The notes below the pieces were generated by a model. It ran no database searches, was not told where the DNA came from, and saw nothing but the letters and a program-made list of their open reading frames with translations. From Alloalcanivorax mobilis (GTDB lineage: Bacteria > Pseudomonadota > Gammaproteobacteria > Pseudomonadales > Alcanivoracaceae), in assembly GCF_002864685.1 (NCBI RefSeq), contig NZ_NMQZ01000019.1, positions 44,593-108,592 on the forward strand: 64,000 nucleotides of DNA. The letters are read 5' to 3'. The stretch's first letter is position 1. Every line of letters starts with the position of its first letter. The translations under genes were made by a program, and so were the position numbers. Shown here in pieces: positions 23,148-33,624 of this stretch.

Positions 23148-24657
23148 CGATCAGCGCCTGGTCACCTTCAGCATCATGCTGGCGACGGTGATGCAGGCGC
23201 TCGACACCACCATCGCCAACGTTGCCCTGCCGCACATGCAGGGCAGTTTGTCGGCGAGCACCGATCAGGCCACCTGGGTGCTGACCTCCTACATTGTGTC
23301 CGCCGCGATCATGACCCCGGCGGTGGGGTTCATGGCCGGGCGCATTGGCCGCCGGCGTCTGTTCCTGTGGTCGGTGGCCGGGTTTACCCTGGCCTCGGGT
23401 CTGTGCGGGCTGGCCACCTCGCTGGAAGAGATGGTGCTGTTTCGCATCTTGCAGGGGGTGTTCGGCGCCGCGTTGGTGCCGTTGTCCCAGTCGGTGCTGC
23501 TGGACACCTATCCAGTGGAGCAGCACGGTCAGGCGATGGCGATCTGGGGCATGGGCGTGATGGTCGGCCCGATTCTCGGGCCGACGCTGGGTGGCTGGCT
23601 GACCGAGTGGTATAGCTGGCGCTGGGTGTTCTATATCAACCTGCCGTTCGGCCTGATGGCGTTCGCTGGCATCTGGCTGAGCGTGACGGAGACAGAGACA
23701 CGCAAGGTGCGCTTCGACATGCTCGGCTTCGCTCTGTTGGCTCTGGCGATCGGCGCCTTCCAACTGATGCTTGATCGTGGCGAGCAGGAAAAGTGGTTTG
23801 GTAGCTTCGAGATCCAGATCGAGGCTTTGCTGGCGGCTCTGGGTTTTTATCTGTTCGTTGCTCACTCGCTGACCAAGAAAAACCCGTTTATCGATCTGGC
23901 CCTGTTCAAGGACCGGAATTTCGTCACCGGCGTGGTGTTTATCTTCGTGGTCGGCATTATTCTGCTCGCCACCATGGCGCTGCTGCCGCCCTTTCTGCAG
24001 CAGTGGAAAGGCTATCCGGCGGTCACCACCGGGCTGGTGCTGGCGCCGCGCGGGCTCGGTTCGATGTTTTCGATGATGTTGGTGGGCCGGCTGATGCGTA
24101 CGCGCCTGGACGCTCGCATTCTGGTGGTGGTCGGCCTCTCCCTGGTGACCTTGTCTCTGCACCAGATGGCCGGCTTTACGTTGGAGGTTTCCACCGAGGA
24201 TCTGATTTGGACCGGTATTCTGCAAGGGGCCGGGCTGGGGCTGGTGTTCGTGCCGGCCAGCACGCTGACCTACGCGACCCTCGACCCGGCGTTGCGCACC
24301 GAAGGCACGTCTTTGTTTTCGTTGTCCCGTAATCTGGGTTCCAGCGTGGGTATTTCGATCATGACGGCGATGCTGTCGCGCAACCTGTGGATCAACAATC
24401 AACAATTGGGCGAGCGCATCAACCTGAGCGGCTGGATCGCCCAGGGGCTGCCGATGAAAGAGATGGTGGGCAGTGTGCCGGCGGCGGTCTATCAGACGCT
24501 GCAGGCTCAGGCGGCGGAGATCAGTTATATGAACGATTTCCGGCTGCTGATGTGGATCAATATGGCGGCGATTCCGTTGGTGTTTCTATTGCGCAATAAC
24601 CGTCAGCCGCCGACGCCCAAACAAGAGGCGAGCGCGGAGGTGGTGGGCGAGCCGTAA
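23134..24657 (+). CDS. DHA2-family (EmrB-like) MFS drug efflux transporter
   Basis: A proton-driven multidrug exporter of 507 residues with about 14 TM segments. Family motifs are visible: the N-terminal motif ALDTTIANVALPHM (residues 18-31), motif A GFMAGRIGRRR near 65-75, and motif C-like GPILGPTLGGWLTE. It is translationally coupled to the adaptor gene upstream. Together with the MarR protein they form an emrRAB-like efflux operon; the substrate is unknown. Confidence 0.94.
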   Translation: MPRINDQRLVTFSIMLATVMQALDTTIANVALPHMQGSLSASTDQATWVLTSYIVSAAIMTPAVGFMAGRIGRRRLFLWSVAGFTLASGLCGLATSLEEMVLFRILQGVFGAALVPLSQSVLLDTYPVEQHGQAMAIWGMGVMVGPILGPTLGGWLTEWYSWRWVFYINLPFGLMAFAGIWLSVTETETRKVRFDMLGFALLALAIGAFQLMLDRGEQEKWFGSFEIQIEALLAALGFYLFVAHSLTKKNPFIDLALFKDRNFVTGVVFIFVVGIILLATMALLPPFLQQWKGYPAVTTGLVLAPRGLGSMFSMMLVGRLMRTRLDARILVVVGLSLVTLSLHQMAGFTLEVSTEDLIWTGILQGAGLGLVFVPASTLTYATLDPALRTEGTSLFSLSRNLGSSVGISIMTAMLSRNLWINNQQLGERINLSGWIAQGLPMKEMVGSVPAAVYQTLQAQAAEISYMNDFRLLMWINMAAIPLVFLLRNNRQPPTPKQEASAEVVGEP

Positions 24658-24677
24658 TGAGCGAAGCCTTGCATGCG

Positions 24678-24710
24678 AAAAAAAGGCCAGGGCAGAGGGT
24701 TGCCCCGGCC
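24678..24710 (-). terminator. Terminator downstream of acs
   Basis: Read on the minus strand, GGCCGGGGCA pairs with TGCCCTGGCC (one mismatch) and is followed by a run of seven T. It sits between convergent emrB-like and acs genes. Confidence 0.8.
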
Positions 24711-24717
24711 ACGGCGC

Positions 24718-26661
<1,944 letters not shown>

Positions 26662-26836
26662 TATTTCCTCCTTCTACTGCGCGCCGGCATGTTGTTATAC
26701 AGCCTCTGACGGCAACGGCACCCCCCGCCTTGCTGGCGGAGCGTCAACGGTGAGCAGAGGCCCTGTAATCTGTACGTTATCATACGGCACGGGGCCCGCC
26801 CCGGGAGTTCAACTTTTGTCTAACCCTTTGTTCCAT

Positions 26837-26866
26837 GGGGCCTTGTACGCAGTGGAACAAGGCCCC
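26837..26866 (-). terminator. Hairpin downstream of the ThDP decarboxylase pair
   Basis: The arms GGGGCCTTG (26837-26845) and CAAGGCCCC (26858-26866) form a strong stem 26 bp after the end of the beta-subunit gene. There is no T-tract. An alternative pairing with TGTTCCA/TGGAACA overlaps it. Confidence 0.55.
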
Positions 26867-26891
26867 CGAGGGCTCCGTTCGACGAGTGGCG

Positions 26892-27497
26892 TCAGGCCCG
26901 ACCGGCACCAAGCCGGGCACGGATATCCCGTAACTCGTCGCCCATGCGGGTGAAGCGGGCATCGGTCATTTCCACCGCCGGGTTGGCCGGTCCGAGGGTG
27001 GCGTCATTGTGGCTCACCGCCAGTTCCACGAACGCGGGCGCGGGCCCGCTCAACACCTCCGTGATGCCGGCGGCGAATTGTTCGGCGCTGTCGAACCGAT
27101 AACAGGCGCGATAACCGGCGGCCCGGGCCAGCCCGGTGAAATCGATGCCCGAGTGGCCCGGTGTCTGCAAATTGCCCAGGCCGGCGAATTGCACACCGTT
27201 GTTGATCACTATATGAAAGAAATTGTCAGGCTGGGCCTGGGCCACGCTCACCAGGCCGCCGAGTTCCATCAGCAGGCTGGCGTCGCCGTCCAGCACCATC
27301 ACCGTGCGATCCGGGCGCGCCAGCGCCAGCCCCATGCCCAGTGAGGCGGCGCCGCCCATCAGCGGCACACACGCCACCGTGAGCGGGCGCTGGGGCGCCA
27401 GTTGATCGGTGGCGCCCATGGCGCCCATGGTGGTGACGATGATTGCTTCTTCGCGGGCCTCGTCGACGATCTGACAGGCTTGCATAAGGGTCATCAT
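26892..27497 (-). CDS. ThDP-dependent decarboxylase, beta (C-terminal/PP) subunit, sulfopyruvate/phosphonopyruvate decarboxylase-like
   Basis: This 201-residue subunit carries the thiamine-diphosphate-binding motif: GDASLLMELGG (near 95) followed about 27 residues later by the paired NN of HIVINNGVQF. This matches the ComE/sulfopyruvate decarboxylase beta and phosphonopyruvate decarboxylase C-terminal half. The segment TMGAMGATDQLAPQRP near the N terminus is also typical. Its ATG overlaps the alpha-subunit stop by 4 bp. The substrate is probably a short 2-oxo acid; sulfopyruvate is suggested by the neighbours but unproven. Confidence 0.85.
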   Translation of the reverse strand: MMTLMQACQIVDEAREEAIIVTTMGAMGATDQLAPQRPLTVACVPLMGGAASLGMGLALARPDRTVMVLDGDASLLMELGGLVSVAQAQPDNFFHIVINNGVQFAGLGNLQTPGHSGIDFTGLARAAGYRACYRFDSAEQFAAGITEVLSGPAPAFVELAVSHNDATLGPANPAVEMTDARFTRMGDELRDIRARLGAGRA

Positions 27498-28042
27498 GAG
27501 GCACTCTCCACGGCATCGAAGCCGATGAAATGACCGACCAGCAGCGCCGCGGGGCCGCTACGCTCCCGGGAGGCCCGCCAGGCGGTATCGATGTGAGACG
27601 CGTCGCCGGGGCCTTCCAGGCGCCAGTAAGGAATATCGAGCAGTTCGAGGAGCGGCTCGAGCATGCGCACCATACGGCGCGAGGATTGCCTCGGATCCTG
27701 GCCCAGATTGCTCCACTCGCGACCAAACTGACCGATCATGAACAGCAGCGGTATCTTCGAATCCAGGCCAAGCGCGCGCAGGCTGTTGATGCCGGCGTAA
27801 AAACCCTGGTTCTGAACCAGAACCGCGACGCGCGCGCCTCCCGCCCACAGACCGGAGGCAACCTCAATGGCCTGATCTTCGGTGGTGCAGTTGATCTGCC
27901 GAATCCCTGGCTCGCGCTCAAGCGCATCGTGCAGCGCGATCTGCAGCATATCCGGCACGGTGGTGACGTGATCGATGCCGCAGCGCTGGAACGCGGCGAT
28001 GACGTCGCTGGCGGTAACGGCATAGTGGCTGTGATGAGTCAT
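27494..28042 (-). CDS. ThDP-dependent decarboxylase, alpha (N-terminal/Pyr) subunit, sulfopyruvate decarboxylase-like
   Basis: This 182-residue subunit resembles ComD. It has the fold start VTASDVIAAFQRCGIDHVTTVPD and the conserved TPP-activating Glu in NCTTEDQAIEVASGLWAGG, then VAVLVQNQGFYAGINSLRAL and QFGREWSNLGQDPRQSSR. It is encoded immediately upstream of the beta subunit, so one split enzyme equals a full ThDP decarboxylase. A split ComDE decarboxylates sulfopyruvate to sulfoacetaldehyde in known organisms; related pairs act on other 2-oxo acids. Confidence 0.85.
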   Translation of the reverse strand: MTHHSHYAVTASDVIAAFQRCGIDHVTTVPDMLQIALHDALEREPGIRQINCTTEDQAIEVASGLWAGGARVAVLVQNQGFYAGINSLRALGLDSKIPLLFMIGQFGREWSNLGQDPRQSSRRMVRMLEPLLELLDIPYWRLEGPGDASHIDTAWRASRERSGPAALLVGHFIGFDAVESAS

Positions 28043-28062
28043 GACAATCTCCTGATGCGACG

Positions 28063-29424
28063 TTAAGGGCGCGGCGCCAGAGGTGGGGTGGCGCGCGCGC
28101 CGGAGTGGTCCCAGGCCGGCGAGGGCGACTGCTGATCACGGTGGGCGCGGGCGAAGCGCCTGCCGATCAGGTAAGCGCACACCGTGGACAGCAAGCCGCT
28201 GGCGACCACATAGACGCAGATCAGCCAGGGTTCGCCGCCACCCGCGGTGAGCAGCAAGGTGGCGATGATCGGCGTCAGACCGCCGGCGAAGACGCTGGAA
28301 AACTGGTACACGAAGGAGATGCCGGTGTAACGCACACGGGCATCGAACAACTCACAAAGAAAGCCGGACACCGGGCCGTAAACCGAGGCATAAATAACAC
28401 CGAAGGGCACCGCGATGGCGATCCAGATCAGGGTGAGATTGTCGCCGGCGTGATTCATCAGCCAGAAGGCGGGGAAGGTGGTCAGCGCGGTGACGATGGA
28501 CGCGATCGCATAAAAGTAGAAGCGATTCACTTTGTCGGAAAGGTACCCGTAAATGGGAATAAAGACGCACAGCACCGCTGAAGCAATCATTACCCCGATC
28601 AGAGCATCGGTGCGGGAAAGGGCGATTTTCTCGGTGAGATAGCTGATCGAGAACACCGCGAAAATATTAAACACCACACCGTCAACGTGCCGCGCACCAA
28701 GGCCGAGAAGAATGTTGCCCGGGTAGCGTCTGAGCATGTCCAGGAAGGGGACCTTGGCTTCGCCATGGCTTTTTTTCATTTCCGCGAAGGCCGGTGTTTC
28801 CATGATCTTCAAACGAATCCAGAGCCCAAACAGAATCAGCGCGAACGACAGCACGAAGGCACTGCGCCAGCCCCAGGCCATGAACTGTTCGTCGGTCAGT
28901 GTCAGAGTAAGGCCGGCGATGACGATCGAGGAAAGCAGAACACCAAAGGAGAGTCCGAGCTGTGGCAGGCTGGCATAGAAGCCCCGTTTTTCAGGGGGAG
29001 CGTATTCGTAGGCCATAAGAATGGCACCGCCCCATTCACCACCCAGACCAATGCCCTGGATCACACGCAGAAACAGCAGCAGCAACGGCGCGGCCACGCC
29101 GATCTGAGCGTAGGTGGGCACCAGTCCGATCGCCACGGTGGAAACGCCCATGATCATCAAGGTGGTCACGAGCATTTTTTTGCGACCGATCTTGTCGCCG
29201 AAATGGCCGAAGATAATACCGCCCAGCGGGCGTGATACGAAACCCACGGCGAACGTGGAGTAGGCGAGCAGTGTCGAGATGGCGGGATCATCGCCGGGGA
29301 AGTACAGTTTATTAAGGACGATGCCGGCGACCACGCCGTACAGAAAAAAGTCATACCACTCGATGGTCGCGCCGATCACGCTGGCGAGCGCCACGCGACG
29401 AATCGTCTTATTGTCTACACTCAT
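28063..29424 (-). CDS. MHS-family (metabolite:H+ symporter) MFS transporter
   Basis: A 453-residue, 12-TM uptake transporter of the metabolite:H+ symporter subfamily (relatives carry shikimate, alpha-ketoglutarate, proline betaine). Motifs are ASVIGATIEWYDFFLYG at the N terminus, the TM2-3 loop GHFGDKIGRKK, and RVIQGIGLGGEWGGA. I choose the start MSVDNKTIRR at 29424, which has a perfect GGAGG site; the longer frame begins inside the gap to the dehydrogenase gene. It lies between the dehydrogenase and decarboxylase genes, so it likely imports the pathway substrate. Similar position to IseU in isethionate clusters. Confidence 0.9.
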   Translation of the reverse strand: MSVDNKTIRRVALASVIGATIEWYDFFLYGVVAGIVLNKLYFPGDDPAISTLLAYSTFAVGFVSRPLGGIIFGHFGDKIGRKKMLVTTLMIMGVSTVAIGLVPTYAQIGVAAPLLLLFLRVIQGIGLGGEWGGAILMAYEYAPPEKRGFYASLPQLGLSFGVLLSSIVIAGLTLTLTDEQFMAWGWRSAFVLSFALILFGLWIRLKIMETPAFAEMKKSHGEAKVPFLDMLRRYPGNILLGLGARHVDGVVFNIFAVFSISYLTEKIALSRTDALIGVMIASAVLCVFIPIYGYLSDKVNRFYFYAIASIVTALTTFPAFWLMNHAGDNLTLIWIAIAVPFGVIYASVYGPVSGFLCELFDARVRYTGISFVYQFSSVFAGGLTPIIATLLLTAGGGEPWLICVYVVASGLLSTVCAYLIGRRFARAHRDQQSPSPAWDHSGARATPPLAPRP

Positions 29425-29473
29425 TATTACCTCCAATTCTTGTTGTTTTGCCGGGCTGCGCGAGGCAACCATG

Positions 29474-31087
29474 TCAGGGTACGGAGCGTGCCTCCTCGAG
29501 AATCAGATCGGAGGCTTTTTCCGCGATCATTACCGTGGGTACATTGGTGTTTCCGGAAATCAGGGTGGGCATGATGGAGCAATCCACCACTCTGAGATTC
29601 CGTAGGCCGTGTACGCGCAAGGCGTCATCGACCACCGCCATCGGATCGGCGGCCGGCCCCATTTTCGCGGTGCCGGAAGGGTGGAAAATGGTGGAGGCGT
29701 GGTCGCGGCAAAAGTCGAGAATCTCATCGTCGCTGCGCACCGCATCGCCGGGCCGGAATTCACGTTTCATATAGCGCGCCAGCGGTTCGGATTGCGCCAC
29801 CCGGCGGGCGAATTTCACCGCCGCCACGGTGCTGCGCTGGTCGAAGTCGGTGGACAGATAATTGGCCTGGATCAGCGGTGCGGCAAAGGCATCGTTACCG
29901 GCGATGCGCACATGCCCGCGGGCCTCGGGCCGAAGCTGGCAGACCGAATAGGTGCACCCCGAAAAAGGGTGAACCTGGCCGGCGGCGTGGTCGGCGGAGA
30001 GCGTGGCGAAATGAAACTGGGTGTCCGGGGTGGCGTTCTCCTGGGGCAGTGAACGGCAGAACATGCCGCCCATATTGATGCCCAGCGCCAGCGGGCCGGA
30101 GCGGTTCCATAACCACTGCAGGCCCATCTTCATCTTGCCACTCAAGGAGCGCAGTTCGTCGTTGGTGGTGATGGGCTCGCTGACCTCATACATCAGCCGC
30201 ACCTGAAGGTGGTCCTGAAAATTTTCGCCGACACCGGGCAGGTCATGGACCAGATCAATGCCATGCTGGCGCAGCAGGCCGGCGCCGCCGACGCCGGAGA
30301 GCTGCAGTAATTGCGGTGATTGGATGGCGCCGGCGCAAAGGCATACCTCTCGATCAGCCTGAATCTCAACGTCGCGGTCATGGTGGCGGTAGAGAACGCC
30401 ACGGGCGCGCCGTTCCTGGAACAGAATGCGCATCACCTGGGCGCCGGTTTTCACGGTCAGGTTGCGACGCTTGCGCGCCGGTCGTAAATAGGCCACCGAG
30501 GTGGAGCAGCGAAAGCCCCTGCGGGTGGTGAGTTGATAATAGCCGACGCCTTCCTGAGTGCCGTCGTTGAAGTCGCGGGTGAGCGGTACGCCGTTGAGGC
30601 GCGAGGCTTCGATAAACGCGTCCACCAGCGGATGGCGAACGTTAATGCTGGATGCCCACAGCGCCCCCTGCCGGCCCCGTGTCGGCGCATCCGGCAGGTC
30701 GTTGTGCTCCAGCTTTTTAAAGTAGGGCAGGCACTTTTCCCAACTCCAGCCCGGGTTGCCCAGCGCCGCCCATTCATCGTAATCCCGCGCCTGGCCACGA
30801 ATGTAGATCAAACCGTTGATTGAGCTGGACCCGCCCAGAGTGCGCCCGCGTGGCTGGTAAATACGCCGCCCATTGAGATGCGCTTCCGCTTCGGTTTGGA
30901 AGCCCCAGTTGTAGGTCTTGTGAAACATGGTCTTGCCGTAACCGATCGGAATGTGAATCCAGGGATAGCGATCCGCCGGGCCGGCTTCGAGAAGGCATAC
31001 CGAATACTTCCCGTTTTCACTCAAGCGATTGGCCAGCACGCAGCCAGCGGAACCCGCGCCGACGATGACGTAATCAAACCGCTGCAT
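29474..31087 (-). CDS. GMC-family FAD-dependent alcohol dehydrogenase (choline/isethionate dehydrogenase-like)
   Basis: This 537-residue flavoprotein begins MQRFDYVIVGAGSAGCVLANRLSE (FAD GxGxxG at 10-15). It continues with the GMC signature GGSSSINGLIYIRGQARDYDEW and the second signature GAIQSPQLLQLSGVG. The catalytic His/His-Asn pair sits in STIFHPSGTAKMG and SGNTNVPTVMIAEKAS. The start at 31087 has an AGGAG site; upstream in-frame codons lack one. It oxidises a primary alcohol, electrons passing to the respiratory chain. Its closest named analogues by context are BetA-type dehydrogenases and membrane-bound isethionate dehydrogenase IseJ. Confidence 0.9.
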   Translation of the reverse strand: MQRFDYVIVGAGSAGCVLANRLSENGKYSVCLLEAGPADRYPWIHIPIGYGKTMFHKTYNWGFQTEAEAHLNGRRIYQPRGRTLGGSSSINGLIYIRGQARDYDEWAALGNPGWSWEKCLPYFKKLEHNDLPDAPTRGRQGALWASSINVRHPLVDAFIEASRLNGVPLTRDFNDGTQEGVGYYQLTTRRGFRCSTSVAYLRPARKRRNLTVKTGAQVMRILFQERRARGVLYRHHDRDVEIQADREVCLCAGAIQSPQLLQLSGVGGAGLLRQHGIDLVHDLPGVGENFQDHLQVRLMYEVSEPITTNDELRSLSGKMKMGLQWLWNRSGPLALGINMGGMFCRSLPQENATPDTQFHFATLSADHAAGQVHPFSGCTYSVCQLRPEARGHVRIAGNDAFAAPLIQANYLSTDFDQRSTVAAVKFARRVAQSEPLARYMKREFRPGDAVRSDDEILDFCRDHASTIFHPSGTAKMGPAADPMAVVDDALRVHGLRNLRVVDCSIMPTLISGNTNVPTVMIAEKASDLILEEARSVP

Positions 31088-31266
31088 TGCGCACTCCTGT
31101 TTTGTCGTTGTTGTTCGGGCAAGATGATTGGTAGTACCTTGAATATCTTGCATTCGATGCGTTTTCCCTGGTGTAGCCATCGGCGTGTCGACCTTCAAGC
31201 GCGTGCTGGAGGAAAGCGGGAAAGTGGATCAGAAACGCCAAATTTGATCTCAAAAAGAGAACTCCG

Positions 31267-32055
31267 ATGACCACGCAACCGGCCAGATCCGACGCCGATT
31301 CCAACGAAAAGAACACGCGGGTGTTACGCGTTTTAAGCGTGATGGAGCGGGTGGCGGCGGCCAGCCAGCCGGTCACTGTGTCGCAGCTGGCGCAGCGTCT
31401 GGGTATTCCCAAGGCGACACTGAGCCGGCTGTTGGTGACGCTGGTTGAGCATCAATACCTGGGCACCTTGCCGGGCCACGGCTACGTACTGGGCCCGCGT
31501 GCCACGCGGCTGGCGCTCACCACCCTGGGCAGCAATGACTTCATGCGCGCGTGCCGTTCGGTATTGCGCGCGCTGGTACAGCGGCTGGGAGAGACCTGCA
31601 ACCTGACGGCACTGGACGGTGATCGGGTGATCTATATTGAGCGGGTGGAAACCAGCGAGCCCTTGCGTTTGCACATCGAGCCGGGTACCCGGCTGCCTTT
31701 GCATTGCACCGCCGGCGGCAAGATGTTTCTCGGGCAGATGCCCCGCCATGAGCGGCAGGCGTTGATTGAGCGTTTGCCGTTAACGCGAATGACGCCACGC
31801 ACCTTTACCGACCCGGAACGTCTGGCGGTCGAATTGGAGCGCTTGGCGGCGCAGGGTATTGGCGTGGACAACGAGGAGTTCGTGCGCGGTATGGTGGGGG
31901 TGGCGGTGCCAGTGCGCGACGATGAAGGCAAGGTGCTGGCGGCGATGGTGTGCCACGCCGCCACCGCGCGCGCCAGCCTGGATGACCTGTTGCGCCATCT
32001 GCCGCACCTGCGCGATGCGGCCACTAGCATGTACGGACTGATGCGTCGATTGTAG
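31267..32055 (+). CDS. IclR-family transcriptional regulator
   Basis: A 262-residue regulator with an N-terminal winged helix (about 20-85; VSQLAQRLGIPKATLSRLLVTLVEHQYL) and a C-terminal effector domain (about 95-255; LHIEPGTRLPLHCTAGGKMFLGQM, GVDNEEFVRGMVGVAVPV). It is divergent from the GMC-transporter-decarboxylase operon across a 179-bp gap that must hold both promoters, so it is the likely local regulator. IclR control is also described for isethionate (IseR) clusters. Confidence 0.92.
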   Translation: MTTQPARSDADSNEKNTRVLRVLSVMERVAAASQPVTVSQLAQRLGIPKATLSRLLVTLVEHQYLGTLPGHGYVLGPRATRLALTTLGSNDFMRACRSVLRALVQRLGETCNLTALDGDRVIYIERVETSEPLRLHIEPGTRLPLHCTAGGKMFLGQMPRHERQALIERLPLTRMTPRTFTDPERLAVELERLAAQGIGVDNEEFVRGMVGVAVPVRDDEGKVLAAMVCHAATARASLDDLLRHLPHLRDAATSMYGLMRRL

Positions 32056-32150
32056 GCGGCAAAGGCCAAAGGCGCAGTTATCGCCGCACACAAAAACGCC
32101 GGCGCTCATGACTCATGAGGCCGGCGTTCGAAGGCGGTTTCCGGGGACCC

Positions 32151-32531
32151 TCAGGCCACTTGTACCGGAATCGCGTTGCTGGTGCCTTTCACTGCATTGC
32201 CTTCGTCCATATAGATCAGGCGAGGCTTGTAGTTGATCAGCTCCGAGCTGGAATAGTTGGCGTAGGCGCAGATGATGACGCGGTGGCCGGGTTTGGCTTT
32301 GTGAGCGGCGGCGCCGTTCACGGAAATGATGCCAGAACCCTCTTCGCCCCGGATGGCATAGGTTTCAAACCGCTCGCCATTGTCCAGGTTGTAGATCTGG
32401 ATTTGTTCGTATTCAAGAATGCCGGCCATATCGAGCAATTTGCCGTCGATGGCGCAGGAGCCTTCGTATTCAAGCTCCGCGTGGGTGACGCGGGCCTGGT
32501 GCAACTTGGCTTTCAGCATGGTGCACTGCAT
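32151..32531 (-). CDS. panD: Aspartate 1-decarboxylase (pyruvoyl enzyme)
   Basis: PanD makes beta-alanine for pantothenate. The 126-residue proenzyme has the self-cleavage site between Gly24 and Ser25 in YEGSCAID, which creates the N-terminal pyruvoyl group. The conserved Lys, Tyr and Arg region ([34 protein letters not shown]) and the family end [12 protein letters not shown] are present. The start has a GAGAGG site. It lies 196 bp downstream of panC on the same strand; the gap contains an imperfect palindrome. Confidence 0.97.
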   Translation of the reverse strand: MQCTMLKAKLHQARVTHAELEYEGSCAIDGKLLDMAGILEYEQIQIYNLDNGERFETYAIRGEEGSGIISVNGAAAHKAKPGHRVIICAYANYSSSELINYKPRLIYMDEGNAVKGTSNAIPVQVA

Positions 32532-32569
32532 GTCTAATACCTCTCTGAACGACCCGCGGGTTTAGCAGG

Positions 32570-32625
32570 TTGTTGAAAAACCACTGTGGTTGCCGGTCGG
32601 CTTCCGAGCCGCTTTTCAACACCCT
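32570..32625. repeat. Imperfect palindrome between panC and panD
   Basis: GTTGAAAA near 32573 is mirrored by TTTTCAAC near 32614. Inner short repeats are ACCAC/GTGGT and GGCTTCC/GAGCC. On the minus strand the AACCA/TGGTT stem is followed by TTTTT, so it may terminate panC. The TGTTGAAAAA end also resembles some transposon termini, but no transposase is present, so that is speculative. Confidence 0.4.
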
Positions 32626-32727
32626 GTGGACGGCTGCGTCTCCCAGGGGGCCGGCAGTATGCATGAATCACCGGTCACATACAAGGAAACGCCCTGTACA
32701 CCCCGTATGACGCGGGTTTGCGGGTTT

Positions 32728-33594
32728 TCAGCCGGTTCCGGCCGAGCGTTGAACGGTGATGTTATCGATCAGCCGGGGCTTGCCCAGTCGGGCGGCGGCG
32801 GCGATCACCAGGTCGCGGTCCCGTGCCCCGGCGGGCGCCAGGGTAACGGCATTGGCGACGGTAAAATAGTCCACTTCGAAACCATGTTGGTTGAGCGATG
32901 TGCTGAGCCGCTTTTCCAGGGCGCGGAAGTCCTGCTCGCCGGCTTCGATGGCGCGGCGTGCGTCCTGCAGGTGCTGTTGCAGCAGGGGCGCGCGGGCGCG
33001 CTCGCTGTCGCGCAGGTAGCCGTTGCGGGAGCTGCGCGCCAGGCCGTCCGCTTCGCGGTCGGTGGGCGCGGCGATGATGCGGATCGGCATCAGCATTTCC
33101 CGGGTCATGCGCCGCAGGATGGCGAGCTGTTGGAAGTCTTTTTCGCCGAACACGGCGACGTCCGGCTGGACAATGTTGAACAGCTTGCTGACCACGGTGG
33201 CGACGCCGCGAAAATGACCTGGCCGGCCGGCGCCGCACAGGTGCTCGCCCAACTGGTCCACATCCACCCAGGTCTGATTGCCGCCGAGCGGGTAGATCTC
33301 TTCCACGGCGGGCGCGAACAGCAGTTCCACGCCGGCCTCGCGCAGGTGGGCGGCGTCGTCGTTCAGGGTACGCGGATAGCTGTCGAAATCCTCGCCGGGG
33401 CCGAACTGGGTCGGGTTGACGAAAATCGACACCACCACTTTGTCGGCCTGACGGCGCGCCTCTTCGACCAGGCTCAGGTGGCCCGGGTGCAGGTTGCCCA
33501 TGGTCGGGACCAGGGCCACGGTCTGTTCTTCACGGCGCCATTGGCGTACCCGCTGGCGGACTTCGTCGACGGTATGGAGCAGTTCCATGGGCAT
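32728..33594 (-). CDS. panC: Pantothenate synthetase
   Basis: PanC ligates pantoate and beta-alanine with ATP. The 288-residue protein carries the HIGH-like PTMGNLHPGHLSLV near 30-43, FVNPTQFGPGEDFDSYPR, and the KMSKS-like SSRNGYL near 190. The start may be 33594 (MPMELL) or 33588 (MELL); both fit. It lies 30 bp downstream of panB and is transcribed with it. Confidence 0.97.
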   Translation of the reverse strand: MPMELLHTVDEVRQRVRQWRREEQTVALVPTMGNLHPGHLSLVEEARRQADKVVVSIFVNPTQFGPGEDFDSYPRTLNDDAAHLREAGVELLFAPAVEEIYPLGGNQTWVDVDQLGEHLCGAGRPGHFRGVATVVSKLFNIVQPDVAVFGEKDFQQLAILRRMTREMLMPIRIIAAPTDREADGLARSSRNGYLRDSERARAPLLQQHLQDARRAIEAGEQDFRALEKRLSTSLNQHGFEVDYFTVANAVTLAPAGARDRDLVIAAAARLGKPRLIDNITVQRSAGTG

Positions 33595-33624
33595 TCCCGG
33601 ATGTCTTGGAGAGGGGCGGGCCGC

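Noticed and set aside
26662..26891. Sigma54 promoter in the acs upstream region
   Set aside because: A TTGC exists at a -12-like position, but the matching -24 element is a plain G-run without GGCAC.
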